Shown: positions 25,694-34,573 of the stretch, piece by piece | Layout: each line of letters begins with the position of its first letter | How positions within the stretch are numbered: position 1 is the stretch's first letter | The notes under the pieces: generated by a model | The model's database searches: none | What the model saw: the letters and a program-made list of their open reading frames with translations, nothing else | Told to the model about the DNA's origin: nothing | Assembly (NCBI GenBank): GCA_019449595.1 | Contig: JAGRPL010000005.1 | Span: forward strand, 1 to 64,000 | Direction: 5' to 3' | DNA length: 64,000 nt | DNA from: Rhodoferax sp. | GTDB lineage: Bacteria; Pseudomonadota; Gammaproteobacteria; Burkholderiales; Burkholderiaceae_C | Position numbers and translations under genes: made by a program

Positions 25694-26695
25694 GTGACGC
25701 GTTCGCTGGTCATTGCCCCCCAGTGGATTGGGGACGCGGTGATGACCGAGCCGCTGCTGCGCCGCCTGCACGCGCGCGGCGAGGTGCTGACCGTCGGTGC
25801 CCTGCCCTGGGTGGCGCCGGTGTACCGCGCCATGCCGCAGGTCGCCGAGGTCATTGAGTTTCCGTTCGCCCACGGCGGCCTGCAGTGGCAGGCCCGGCGC
25901 CAGCTGGCCCGCACCCTGCGGGGGCGCTTTGACGTGGCTTACGTCTGCCCCAACTCCCTGAAAAGCGCGCTGCTGCCCTGGTGGGCCGGCATTGCAAAAC
26001 GGGTGGGTTACCGCGGCGAGGCGCGGCTGGGCCTGCTTACCCACCGCCTGCCCAATCCGCCCAAGGGGGAGCGCCCGCCCATGGTGGCGTTCTATTCGGC
26101 ACTCAGCGGCGAAGCCGGTGTGGCCGGCGACCGGCCCGCGCTGCAGCTCGATGCGCCCGCCGTGGACACGGCCTTGCAGGCGCTGGGCCTGCAGCGCCAG
26201 GGCTACTACGTGTTTGCTCCGGGGGCCGAATACGGCCCGGCCAAGCGCTGGCCGGCGCAGCATTTCGCCGCGCTGGCGCAGCAGCTGCCGCTGCCGGTGG
26301 TGCTGCTGGGGTCGGGTAAGGAAGCCGCCCTGTGCGCCGAGATTGCGCAGACCGTGCACGCTGCACGTCCGGGGCACTGCCTGGACTGGGCCGGGCGCAC
26401 CTCGCTGGACCAGGCCCTGGCCGCCATTGCGGGGGCGCAGGCGATGGTCAGCAACGATTCGGGCCTGATGCACGTGGCGGCGGCCTTTGGCGTGCCACAG
26501 GTCGCGCTGTTCGGTTCCTCCAGCCCGTTGCACACGCCGCCGCTGAGCCCGAAGGCGCAGGTGATCTGGCTGAAGGACGACGCCGCCTACCAGCCGCCGC
26601 TGGACTGCGCGCCCTGCTTTGCGCGGGAATGCCCCCTGGGCCACACGCGTTGCCTGGTGGACATCCAGCCCGAGCGCGTGCTACGGTTCTTATAG
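25694..26695 (+). CDS. waaF: Lipopolysaccharide heptosyltransferase II
   Basis: A 333-residue GT9 glycosyltransferase; the likely start is GTG 25694, two bases after the previous stop. The N-terminus SLVIAPQWIGDAVMTEPLL is the WaaF signature. Donor-site motifs are APGAEYGPAKRWP, and SNDSGLMHVAAAFG plus ALFGSSSP near the C-terminus. It adds the second heptose to the LPS inner core on the cytoplasmic side. Its stop codon lies within an interspersed repeat. Confidence 0.93.
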   Translation: MTRSLVIAPQWIGDAVMTEPLLRRLHARGEVLTVGALPWVAPVYRAMPQVAEVIEFPFAHGGLQWQARRQLARTLRGRFDVAYVCPNSLKSALLPWWAGIAKRVGYRGEARLGLLTHRLPNPPKGERPPMVAFYSALSGEAGVAGDRPALQLDAPAVDTALQALGLQRQGYYVFAPGAEYGPAKRWPAQHFAALAQQLPLPVVLLGSGKEAALCAEIAQTVHAARPGHCLDWAGRTSLDQALAAIAGAQAMVSNDSGLMHVAAAFGVPQVALFGSSSPLHTPPLSPKAQVIWLKDDAAYQPPLDCAPCFARECPLGHTRCLVDIQPERVLRFL

Positions 26696-26730
26696 CTATA
26701 TACGCATACTGGTTGCCGTTTGCGGGTGTT
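26679..26730 (+). repeat. Interspersed TGCTAC/TAGCT repeat supplying the waaF stop codon
   Basis: TGCTACGGTTCTTATAGCTA followed by TATACGCATACTGG matches the window-wide repeat pattern. The waaF stop TAG (26693-26695) is part of TATAGCT. The repeat fills most of the 48-base convergent gap to the PAS-GGDEF gene. Confidence 0.65.
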
Positions 26731-26743
26731 TTTGACCTGAAAT

Positions 26744-29700
26744 TCAACGGGTAACCGGTGCGGGGCCGCCGGTCATGCCCGCCTGCCAGGCGGTGACGCG
26801 GTTGCGTCCGTTGCGCTTGGAGTGGTACATGGCGGCATCGGCGCGGGCCAAGCTCTCGCCGATGCCCGACACGTCGGCTTCCAGCACGCTCACGCCCAGG
26901 CTGATGGTGAAGGTGATGCTATCCGTGCCGGTGGGAACGTCCTGCAGCGCCACCGTCTCGCGCAGGCGCTCGGCCAGCGCCAGGCCGCCCTCCAGGCTGG
27001 TGGCGGGCAGCAGCAGGGCAAACTCCTCGCCACCCAGGCGGCCTGCCATGTCGTCCAGGCGCAGGCTGCCCAGCAGCAGCCGGGCCAGGTGCTTGAGCAC
27101 CCGGTCGCCGATGGCGTGGCCCCAGGTGTCATTGACTTTCTTGAAGAAATCGATGTCGAGCATCACGACCACGCCGCTGGGGCGGCCTTCCTGCCGGATG
27201 GCCTCCAGCTCGCCGGTCAGGCGGGCCATGAAGGAGCGGCGGTTGGGCAGGCCGGTCAGGGGGTCGGTGGTAGCCAGCCGCTCCAGGGTGGATTCGCGCC
27301 GCTTGCGATCGGTGATCTCATGCACCAGCCAGAGCAGCCCCAGGTTGTCGCTTCCCTGCGCCAGCGGCACCCGGTGGATTTCAAACGCCCGGCCGTCCGG
27401 GAAGCTGTGCTCGACGCTTTGCGCGGCGTCCGTTGCAAACAGGTCCGCGGGCGGCCGCAGGGAAAACAGGGCGTCCACCGCTTCTGCGGTCAGGATGCCT
27501 GTCAAGGCCTCCTGGGGCTGGCCGACCAGGCTTTGCGGAGACTGGGTCAGCTGCAGCAGGTCGCACAGGGTCTGGTTGACGGCGATCACGCACCCGCTGG
27601 CCCGGTCCTGGATCAGCACGCCGCCCGGAAAGCGCGCGATGATGGCGGTGAGCCGCTGCTGGGCCACGGACAGGGCGGCCTCAGCGCGGTGCCGGTCATC
27701 GGTGTCGAAAATGGTCCAGATCACCGGACCATCGGGGTCCTGCGGATCGAGCAGCGTGCCGTGCATGTCAAACCAGCGCGTCGCCCCGTCGCCCACCCGC
27801 AGTTCCCACTCCTGGCGGATGGAGCCTCGGGCGCGCAAGGCCGGATAGAACGCGCCAAAGGCCTGGAATTGCGCCTCGTCCTTGTGCAGCATGCGAAAGC
27901 TCTGGCCGGCCAGGGTGGTGCCGGCGATGCCAAACAACTCGACGGCGCGGGCGTTGGCCATGGAGATGCTGCGCTGGGGCGTGGTCAGGATGATTGCCGC
28001 CGCGCTCTCGTCGAGCAGGGCGCGGCGCAGCTGGGTCTGCGCCACGCGCTGGCTGATGTCGGTGTGGGTGCCCATCATCCGCACGGGTCGGCCCTCCACC
28101 GTGTCCGTGACATCCCCGCGCGATTCGACCCACAGCCAGCCCCCGGTGGTGGTCTGCAGCCGGAATTCGCAGCGGTAGTCTTCGCCGTTCTGCAGATGAG
28201 CGCTCAGGTGGCGCTGGTAGCGGTCCTGGTCGCTCGGGTGGATCCATCGCCGCACGGTGTCCTCGTCCAGTGCCATGGTGGCATCCGTGTAGCCCAGCAT
28301 CTCGCAGCAGCGCCGGTCCCACTGTATGCGGTGCGTGACCAGGTCCCATTCCCACAGACCGTCGTGGGTGGCGCGCATGGTCAGGCGCAGGCGTTCCTCG
28401 CTGGCGTGCAGGGCCTCCTGGATGGTCCGCTCCTGCGTCACGTCATGGATGTAGCCGTGCCACAGCACACTGCCGTCGGGTTTGCGCTCCGGGTTGGCCG
28501 AGCCGTGCAGCCAGCGCACGGTGCCGTCGGTCAGGCGCACGCGGTACTGGCTGTCCCAGGTCGTCAGTTGCGCGGTGGCTGCGCGGACTTCGTCGCGCAC
28601 ACGCTGTGCATCCTGCGGATGCAGCAGCTGCAGCGCGGCCTTGCCGTTGAGCCCCACCTCCGCCGCCGACACGCGGTGTAGGCCGTAGATGCCCGGGCTC
28701 ATGTAGGGGAAGAGCGAGCTGCCGTCCGGTTGCACCCGGAACTGGAACAGGGCCCCCGGTATCTGGGCCACCAGCTTGCGCAGCCGTTCCTCGCCGGCCT
28801 CCAGCAAAGCCTGGGTCCGGTGCTTCTGCCACGTCAGCCAGGCAATGGCGATGGCACCGGCCAGGATCAGGGCGCTGCTCAAGCCATTGCGCAGCAGGCT
28901 GGCGCGCACGGCGGGCGCCAGGGGTTCCAGGGCCGCCGCCTTGTCCAGGCCCACGCTCACCAGCACCGGAAACGGGCCCACGCGGTTCCAGGCGTAGTAG
29001 CGCTCCACGCCGTCCACCGCGGCCACGGTCTCGTAGGCGCCACGGGTTTTGGCCGGGTCGCGCAGGAACTCCCGCTGCGGGAGGTCCGAGGTGCCCAGGA
29101 CGGCGGCCTCGTCCCGGGAGCGGGCCAGGTAGGCACCGTCGTCGCGCAGCAGCAGGATCACGTCGCGGGGTTGGTCCAGGATGTCCTGGAAAAAACCCGA
29201 CAGGTAGGCTGGCGATACCGATACCACCACCACCCCGGCAAACTGGTCGCCGACCCGCATGGCGCGGGAGAACTGGATCGCCCACTGCCCGGATACCCGG
29301 CCCAGCAGGGGGTGGCTGATGTACAGGCCCGACTGGCGGTTGTGTGCATGGACGCGGAAATGCTCCCGATCCTGGATGGAGGGCAGGGGCTTGCGGGACG
29401 CCGCCGGTTGCAGGCTGGAATACACCACCCGGCCCTGCCGGTCGGCCACGGCAATCTGCAGGATGGACCCCTTGGGGTAGGCCTGCAGTGCGGTCTGGAC
29501 GGCCAGGGCAAAGCCGCTGGCGTCCGGCTCCAGGTACTGCGCCACCAGGTTCTGCGTGGCAAAGTCCAGCCCCGAGAACAGGGTGTCCACCTGCACGGCC
29601 ATGGACTTGGCCATCTGCCCGGCCCGCAACCGGGTCTGCTGCTCCAGGTCCTGCTGCTGTGCCCGGTGTCCACTGAGCAGCTGACTCCAGTACACGCCCA

Positions 29701-29815
29701 GCAGCAGAACGACCAGCAACAGACCCCACCCGATTCGTTGGGTGAAGGGGTCATGGAGTGCCTGGAACAGGCGCCGCAGAAATTTCCAGAAACCGGGCAT
29801 GGCGGCCATTGTCAT
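26744..29815 (-). CDS. dCache/multi-PAS GGDEF diguanylate cyclase
   Basis: About 1,023 residues from ATG 29815. One N-terminal membrane helix (WGLLLVVLLLGVYW) precedes a periplasmic double-Cache sensor of about 250 residues and a second helix (LSSALILAGAIAIAWLTW). About four PAS/PAC regions follow (for example YMSPGIYGLHR, HDGLWEWDLVTHRIQWDR, RALLDESAAAIILTTPQ), then a GGDEF domain with LTGLPNRRSFM, DIDFFKKVNDTWGH, I-site RLDD and active GGEEF. It should make c-di-GMP in response to a periplasmic ligand. Its start lies 45 bases downstream of a terminator-ended structured leader, which suggests RNA-level control. Confidence 0.9.
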   Translation of the reverse strand: MTMAAMPGFWKFLRRLFQALHDPFTQRIGWGLLLVVLLLGVYWSQLLSGHRAQQQDLEQQTRLRAGQMAKSMAVQVDTLFSGLDFATQNLVAQYLEPDASGFALAVQTALQAYPKGSILQIAVADRQGRVVYSSLQPAASRKPLPSIQDREHFRVHAHNRQSGLYISHPLLGRVSGQWAIQFSRAMRVGDQFAGVVVVSVSPAYLSGFFQDILDQPRDVILLLRDDGAYLARSRDEAAVLGTSDLPQREFLRDPAKTRGAYETVAAVDGVERYYAWNRVGPFPVLVSVGLDKAAALEPLAPAVRASLLRNGLSSALILAGAIAIAWLTWQKHRTQALLEAGEERLRKLVAQIPGALFQFRVQPDGSSLFPYMSPGIYGLHRVSAAEVGLNGKAALQLLHPQDAQRVRDEVRAATAQLTTWDSQYRVRLTDGTVRWLHGSANPERKPDGSVLWHGYIHDVTQERTIQEALHASEERLRLTMRATHDGLWEWDLVTHRIQWDRRCCEMLGYTDATMALDEDTVRRWIHPSDQDRYQRHLSAHLQNGEDYRCEFRLQTTTGGWLWVESRGDVTDTVEGRPVRMMGTHTDISQRVAQTQLRRALLDESAAAIILTTPQRSISMANARAVELFGIAGTTLAGQSFRMLHKDEAQFQAFGAFYPALRARGSIRQEWELRVGDGATRWFDMHGTLLDPQDPDGPVIWTIFDTDDRHRAEAALSVAQQRLTAIIARFPGGVLIQDRASGCVIAVNQTLCDLLQLTQSPQSLVGQPQEALTGILTAEAVDALFSLRPPADLFATDAAQSVEHSFPDGRAFEIHRVPLAQGSDNLGLLWLVHEITDRKRRESTLERLATTDPLTGLPNRRSFMARLTGELEAIRQEGRPSGVVVMLDIDFFKKVNDTWGHAIGDRVLKHLARLLLGSLRLDDMAGRLGGEEFALLLPATSLEGGLALAERLRETVALQDVPTGTDSITFTISLGVSVLEADVSGIGESLARADAAMYHSKRNGRNRVTAWQAGMTGGPAPVTR

Positions 29816-29859
29816 GAATGGCCCCGGGGGGGACTTGTGAATCCGCAAGCTCTGCCGGC

Positions 29860-29885
29860 AAAAAAAAAAGCCACCCGAGGGTGGC
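29860..29885 (-). terminator. Intrinsic terminator in the leader of the PAS-GGDEF gene
   Basis: On the minus strand GCCACC-CTCG-GGTGGC is followed by ten T. It could end the CpxRA-like mRNA, but its position only 45 bases before the GGDEF start codon also fits a regulated attenuator. A second hairpin, GTCCC/GGGGAC at 29895-29910, lies just upstream. Confidence 0.85.
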
Positions 29886-30045
29886 TTTGTAAAAGTCCCC
29901 CGAGAGGGACGTCGTTGGAACTGTAGGAAGCCGGCCTATTGGCTGGCCGGGCTTCGATCCTTTTGAACTGTGACAGCAGTTGGAGCAACTTTAGGGGCTC
30001 TGCTGCCTTTGCGGTATCCCCCATTCGGGTGAATTTGCGGCCTTT
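29860..30045 (-). ncRNA. Structured leader; candidate c-di-GMP-I-like (GEMM) riboswitch
   Basis: Read on the minus strand, the 185 bases in front of the PAS-GGDEF gene contain GCAAA (30038-30034), a CCC-GAAT-GGG hairpin, CCGCAAAGG (30014-30006), GCAGC/GTTGC pairing and CCCCTAAAG (29997-29989). The order GCAAA, hairpin, CGCAAAG, paired element, CCTAAA resembles the GEMM-I aptamer, although the usual GGCAAACC and GAAA tetraloop are not exact. A GC-rich hairpin (29928-29953) and a terminator follow. Location before a c-di-GMP-synthesis gene supports the idea. No open frame in this stretch looks real. Confidence 0.4.
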
Positions 30046-30106
30046 TTTGTAAGAAAAACCAACCAAACGGTCAAAAACAGCCCCCGCAGGCGGCCGGACC
30101 GGTCAT

Positions 30107-31381
30107 TCAGGCGCTTTGCATGGGCAGCCGGATCTCGAAGCAGGCTCCCACCGGTTCCTGGTTGCGGCAGCTTACCGACCCGCCGTGGCGCTGGGCGATG
30201 GACTTCACCAGAGCCAGCCCCAGGCCCACGCCGCCGTCGCGCTCGGAGGCGCCGGGCAGGCGGTAGAAGGGCTCAAAAATGCGTTCCTGCAAGGCTTCCG
30301 GCACGCCGGGGCCCTGGTCGCACACTTGGATGACGGCGTGCGTGCCCTCCTGCGCCAAACGCACCGTCACGTCACCGGCGGCGTAGCGGTGCGCGTTCTC
30401 CAGCAGGTTGCGCAGGGCCCGGCGCAGCAGCTTGTTCACGCCGGGCACCAGCAGGGGTGCGCCAGCGGTGTTGGCTTCCAGGGTGGCGCCCGTGCGCGCG
30501 CATTCCTCGGCCGCCAGGCCCAGCATGTCCACGGGTTCTACCGTGCCCAGATCGGCTTCCTTGGCGTCCAGGCGGCTGGCCAGCAGGATTTCGTCGATCA
30601 ACTGGTCGAGCTCCGCGATGTTGCGGGAGATCTCGTCCCTGGCCGTGGTGTTGGGGGCGCTGCCCAGGAACTCCAGTCCCATGCGGATGCGCGTCAGGGG
30701 CGAGCGCAGTTCGTGCGAGGCATTGGCCAGCAGGGATTTCTGCGAAGCCAGCAGGGCATCGCGGGCCTTGACCAGGGTCTCGATCTGCTGCGCGGCATGG
30801 TTGAAGCGCGAGGCCAGAAACCCGACCTCGTCGTCGCCGCCCACCGGCACGCGCACACTCAGGTTGCCGTCGCCCCACTGTTCCACGCTGTGCTGCAGGG
30901 CTTCGAGCCGGCGGGTCAGCCGGCGCACGATGGGGTAGGTGGCCAGGGCCACGGCCACGGCCACCAGTCCGAGGGTCCAGAGGAATCCGAATGGCGCGCG
31001 CCAGGACGACTGCGGCGGGCGCGGCAAATGCAGGTGCATGGTCTGGCCGTCCTGCATGTGGACTTCGAACTGGGGGCCGTTGCCCCACCGGTTGCGGCTG
31101 TCGGCGTCGCCCGCGTCGCCGTCGGCGTCTGCCGCAGCGGGGCCGTTAGGCGCCTGTGCGCCGGGCGGGCGGGCGCCCATGACCCAGCCGGGCGCGCCGG
31201 GCGGGCGCCCCATGCGCGAGACGCCGCTGCCGATGATCTCGCCGGCCTGGTTGCGCACCACCACTTCCCGCAGGGGGGGCTCGGCCGCCATGCGCCAGGC
31301 CCAGCCCACCAGCAGGGTGAGCACGGCCACGGCCAGCACGACGGCCAGCCAGATGCGCACATACAGCTTCTGCAGGAGCAT
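30107..31381 (-). CDS. CpxA/RstB-like sensor histidine kinase
   Basis: A 424-residue protein. Two membrane helices (about residues 10-30 and 150-170) flank a periplasmic part rich in Pro, Ala and Asp. HAMP follows, then the His box NASHELRSPLTRIRMGLE, the N-box LLENAHRYA, DQGPGVPE, and GVGLGLALVKSIAQRHGG. All catalytic motifs are intact. The gene lies two bases behind its response regulator. The upstream DNA has a CpxR-type box, so an envelope-stress role is likely but not proven. Confidence 0.9.
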   Translation of the reverse strand: MLLQKLYVRIWLAVVLAVAVLTLLVGWAWRMAAEPPLREVVVRNQAGEIIGSGVSRMGRPPGAPGWVMGARPPGAQAPNGPAAADADGDAGDADSRNRWGNGPQFEVHMQDGQTMHLHLPRPPQSSWRAPFGFLWTLGLVAVAVALATYPIVRRLTRRLEALQHSVEQWGDGNLSVRVPVGGDDEVGFLASRFNHAAQQIETLVKARDALLASQKSLLANASHELRSPLTRIRMGLEFLGSAPNTTARDEISRNIAELDQLIDEILLASRLDAKEADLGTVEPVDMLGLAAEECARTGATLEANTAGAPLLVPGVNKLLRRALRNLLENAHRYAAGDVTVRLAQEGTHAVIQVCDQGPGVPEALQERIFEPFYRLPGASERDGGVGLGLALVKSIAQRHGGSVSCRNQEPVGACFEIRLPMQSA

Positions 31382-31383
31382 GG

Positions 31384-32100
31384 TCAGTCCTGCTGGCGGG
31401 CAAATACATAACCCACGCCGCGCACCGTGAGGATGCGCTTGGGGTTCTTGGGGTCGGCCTCAATGGCGGCGCGGATGCGGCCCATGTGCACGTCGATGGA
31501 GCGGTCGAAGGCGTCCAGTTCGCGGCCCCGCACCGCTTCCATGATCTGGTCGCGGGTGAGCACCCGTCCGGCGCGCTCGGCCAGGGCGACCAGCAGGTCG
31601 AACTGGTACGAGGTCAGCTCGCATGCGTCCCCGTTGACCGATACGGTGCGCGCGTCGCGGTCAATGGCCAGCGTGCCGAACTGCAGGGTCTGGCTGCCGG
31701 CCACCGGGCCATCCACCTTGCGGCGCAGCACGGCGCGGATGCGCGCCAGCAGCTCACGCGGCTCAAAGGGTTTGGGCAGATAGTCGTCGGCACCGATTTC
31801 CAGGCCGATGATGCGGTCCATGGCGTCGCCCTTGGCTGTCAGCATCAGGACCGGCGTCTGCGACAGCGGCGGGGGCAGGGCGCGGATGCGCCGGCAGACC
31901 TCCAGGCCGTCGATGTCGGGCAGCATCAGGTCCAGAATGACCAGATCGACCGGCGTGCCGTCGGTCGGGCTGCCGAGTTCGGCCAGGCCGCCCAGGCCGT
32001 CGCCGGCGTGGCGGACGGTAAAACCGGATTGCTCCAGGTACTGCGCCACCATGGCGGCCAGGCGGGCATCGTCCTCAATGATCAGCAGGTGTTGGCTCAT
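31384..32100 (-). CDS. OmpR-family response regulator, CpxR-like
   Basis: A 238-residue protein. The receiver domain has the acidic pair IIEDDARLA, the phospho-Asp in LVILDLMLPDIDG and the Lys in LPKPFEPRELLAR. The C-terminal winged helix contains LTSYQFDLLVALAERAGRVL and DVHMGRIRAAIEADPKNP. It pairs with the kinase gene two bases downstream. A perfect GTAAA-N5-GTAAA direct repeat 55 bases upstream indicates autoregulation through a CpxR-like site. Confidence 0.92.
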   Translation of the reverse strand: MSQHLLIIEDDARLAAMVAQYLEQSGFTVRHAGDGLGGLAELGSPTDGTPVDLVILDLMLPDIDGLEVCRRIRALPPPLSQTPVLMLTAKGDAMDRIIGLEIGADDYLPKPFEPRELLARIRAVLRRKVDGPVAGSQTLQFGTLAIDRDARTVSVNGDACELTSYQFDLLVALAERAGRVLTRDQIMEAVRGRELDAFDRSIDVHMGRIRAAIEADPKNPKRILTVRGVGYVFARQQD

Positions 32101-32155
32101 GCGCGCAGTCTATCCCGCGGCATGGCGGTGCGTATGAGCGCCACCTGTCGCCACG

Positions 32156-32170
32156 GTAAAGTTGGGTAAA
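32156..32170. promoter_or_regulatory. CpxR-type box upstream of the two-component pair
   Basis: GTAAA-GTTGG-GTAAA is an exact match to the GTAAA-N5-GTAAA consensus bound by CpxR in enterobacteria. It sits 55 bases in front of the response-regulator start on the opposite strand. Confidence 0.6.
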
Positions 32171-32216
32171 CGCGCCCGGGCGGTGCGTCGCTCGCGTGGC
32201 CACCGGCAGCGGCACC

Positions 32217-32275
32217 TTATTTGCTATGAAATCAGGAGCTGCCTACGCATTGTCCACGCGGTCTAATGCCGGAAT
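32217..32275 (+). repeat. Interspersed TGCTAT/AGCT repeat downstream of ampG
   Basis: TTTGCTATGAAATCAGGAGCTG followed by CCTACGCATTGTCC matches the repeat pattern. It lies in the 162-base gap between ampG and the response regulator and reaches into the last ampG codons. Confidence 0.55.
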
Positions 32276-33654
32276 TGCCGCATACGCCAGAGCAACATCA
32301 GGAGCAGCAGAGGTGGAATGGCGGTCAGGCCGGTCGCCACAAATGCCGTGGCGTAGGCGCCGAGCAGTCCGTAGGCGGGCGTGAGTGTTTCCACCGCGAT
32401 GCCCGAAAACCCCTTCAGGAACTTGCCGAGCAGGGCGTAGGTCGAGGACAGCATGGCGTACTGGGTGGCGGTGTAGCCCAGGCTCGTCAGGCTGGACATG
32501 TAGGTCACCAGCGCAACGCCGGCGAAGGACTGGGCAAATGCGTCCAGCGTCATCACGGCCGCAAAAACCGACGCGTCGGGGTAGACGCTGAGCAAGGCGA
32601 ATGCCGTAGTGCCGAAGCCTTCGAGCACAAGCCCGGTGACTAGGGTCGGCAACAGGCCCAGGCGCACGGCGCTGAGGCCGGCGGCAGCAATGCCGAGGAA
32701 GGTGGCGACTAGGCCGAAGGAGCCACGGACCCAGGCGACGGTGTCCTTGGAGAGGCCGAGGTCGTGGTAATACGGGTTGTACATGGGCCCCATCACGAAG
32801 TCGGGCAGGCGATAGAGCGCCACCATGAGCAGAATCACGAGCCCGGCGGTCTTGTGCTTGGCGAAGAAGTCAACGAACGGGCCGATGACGGCATCCAGCA
32901 GGCCGCGCAGGGTCCACAGTGGCGGTTTTTTCTGCAGCACCCCGTCGGCCCGCGCCGGCTCGGAGGCGAACAGGGTGGCCAACGTGCACAGCGCCATCAG
33001 CACCGCCATGCCCACGTACGACATGGCCCACCCGATGCGGGCCGCCGCGGCGATGATCAGTGCGTCGGTGACCAGCAGGGCCATGCGGTACCCGAGTTGC
33101 GATGCCGAGGTCATCAGCCCCACTTCGTCGGCGTCGGATGCCGCCTCGATGCGCCAGGCGTCGATGGCGATGTCCTGCGTGGCCGAGGCGAAGGCCGTCA
33201 GCAGGGCAAAGGCACCGATCGCCGCCAACCCGCCCGCCGTCCCGACAGCGGCCATGCCCAAGAGGCCGACGGTGACCAGAATCTGGCATAGCAGCATCCA
33301 GCCGCGCCGCCGGCCCAGACGACCCAGCAGCGGCACGTCGATGCGGTCCACCAAGGGAGACCAGTACACCTTGAAGGCGTACGCGAAGCCGACCCAGGAG
33401 ATGAAGCCGATGGCGACCAGGCTGGTACCGTCGTCCCGCAGCCAGTAGCCAAAGGTGTTGGCGGTCAGCAAAAAGGGCAGGCCCGAGGCGAAGCCCAGCG
33501 CCATCATGACTGCGACCTTGGGTTGCCTGAGCTCGCGCAGCACCTCGATTGCGGAGCGTTTGCGACGCTCGGGGGTGTTGGTCACGGTTGCGGGAGGGGT
33601 GTCCAGCGACGACTTGTCAGCCAAAGAAGGGGTGCCGTGCGTTGGTGTGCTCAT
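32263..33654 (-). CDS. ampG: AmpG-family muropeptide/sugar transporter
   Basis: A 463-residue MFS protein with a polar N-terminus of about 45 residues and 12 helices. The family segment ALGFASGLPFLLTANTFGYWLRDDG and FASATQDIAIDAWRIE are AmpG-typical. AmpG imports anhydromuropeptides for cell-wall recycling. It is divergent from the M48 protease with only 17 bases between starts, so the two promoters must lie inside coding sequence. Confidence 0.88.
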   Translation of the reverse strand: MSTPTHGTPSLADKSSLDTPPATVTNTPERRKRSAIEVLRELRQPKVAVMMALGFASGLPFLLTANTFGYWLRDDGTSLVAIGFISWVGFAYAFKVYWSPLVDRIDVPLLGRLGRRRGWMLLCQILVTVGLLGMAAVGTAGGLAAIGAFALLTAFASATQDIAIDAWRIEAASDADEVGLMTSASQLGYRMALLVTDALIIAAAARIGWAMSYVGMAVLMALCTLATLFASEPARADGVLQKKPPLWTLRGLLDAVIGPFVDFFAKHKTAGLVILLMVALYRLPDFVMGPMYNPYYHDLGLSKDTVAWVRGSFGLVATFLGIAAAGLSAVRLGLLPTLVTGLVLEGFGTTAFALLSVYPDASVFAAVMTLDAFAQSFAGVALVTYMSSLTSLGYTATQYAMLSSTYALLGKFLKGFSGIAVETLTPAYGLLGAYATAFVATGLTAIPPLLLLMLLWRMRQFRH

Positions 33655-33671
33655 GCAGGAATAATACCGTC

Positions 33672-34562
33672 ATGACATTGGACTCTGATCGCGCCCCGGG
33701 GCCCGAACCCCGGCGACTTTTCTCACGGCGCCTGGCGTGGGCGGTGGCACTCGTGCTGGGCGTTGCGCTGGCGCCAGCCCACGCCCGCGAAGGGGTGGAG
33801 GTGGGCGGAAATTCGGCGTTTTCCAGGCTGGTGCCGGCCGAGCAGGTCGAGCGCTCGGCAACGCAGCAATACGCCCAGATGCTGTCGCAGGCCAACGGCC
33901 AGGATGCCCTGGCGCCTGCGGACAACGCGCAGCTCAAGCGCCTGCGCGCGATTGCCCAGCGCATCATCCCGTTTACCGCGCCGTGGAATGCCCGGGCCCG
34001 GCAATGGCGCTGGGAGGTGAACCTGATCGGCTCCAGCCAGATCAATGCCTTCTGCATGCCGGGGGGCAAGATTGCCTTCTACAGCGGCATCCTGCAAAAG
34101 CTCCAGCTGACGGATGACGAGGTGGCCATGGTCATGGGCCACGAGATCGCCCATGCCCTGCGCGAGCATGCGCGCGAGCGCATGGGCAAGAGCGCCGTGA
34201 CGCACGGCGCGGCGCGCATAGGCGGGGCGCTGGCGGCGCTGTACTTTGGCATCGATGCCCGGCTCACCGACAGCCTGGCCAGCGGTGGCGCCAACCTGCT
34301 GACGCTGGAGTTCAGCCGCCAGGACGAGTCCGAGGCCGATCTGGTGGGCATGGAGCTGGCGGCGCGGGCCGGTTTTGACCCCCGTGCCGGCGTCAGCCTG
34401 TGGCGCAAGATGGGGGCCGCCAACCGCTCCGGGACGCCCCAGTGGTTGTCCACCCACCCGGCCGGCACGACCCGCATCGCGGACATCGAAGCCAACCTGC
34501 CCAAGGTTCTGCCTCTGTACGAGCGGGCCCGTGCCCGCACCGGCGCCGCTCCCCGGCCGTGA
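33672..34562 (+). CDS. Secreted M48-family metallopeptidase
   Basis: A 296-residue protein with a signal peptide (RRLAWAVALVLGVALAPAHA). The zinc site is VMGHEIAHALREH (HExxH) with the third ligand in DESEADLVGMELAARAGFDP. It lacks the C-terminal TPR region of BepA, resembling the LoiP/YcaL group. It is likely periplasmic and involved in outer-membrane protein quality control; the neighbourhood of CpxRA and ampG fits envelope maintenance. Confidence 0.9.
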   Translation: MTLDSDRAPGPEPRRLFSRRLAWAVALVLGVALAPAHAREGVEVGGNSAFSRLVPAEQVERSATQQYAQMLSQANGQDALAPADNAQLKRLRAIAQRIIPFTAPWNARARQWRWEVNLIGSSQINAFCMPGGKIAFYSGILQKLQLTDDEVAMVMGHEIAHALREHARERMGKSAVTHGAARIGGALAALYFGIDARLTDSLASGGANLLTLEFSRQDESEADLVGMELAARAGFDPRAGVSLWRKMGAANRSGTPQWLSTHPAGTTRIADIEANLPKVLPLYERARARTGAAPRP

Positions 34563-34573
34563 GGCCGCCGGGT

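Noticed and set aside
29890..30060. TTCGATCC in this gap suggested a tRNA T-loop
   Set aside because: No acceptor stem, anticodon arm or CCA-end arrangement can be folded around it.
29812..30066. 84-codon frame upstream of the PAS-GGDEF gene
   Set aside because: It runs through the terminator and the folded leader, has no ribosome site and shows no protein-like pattern.
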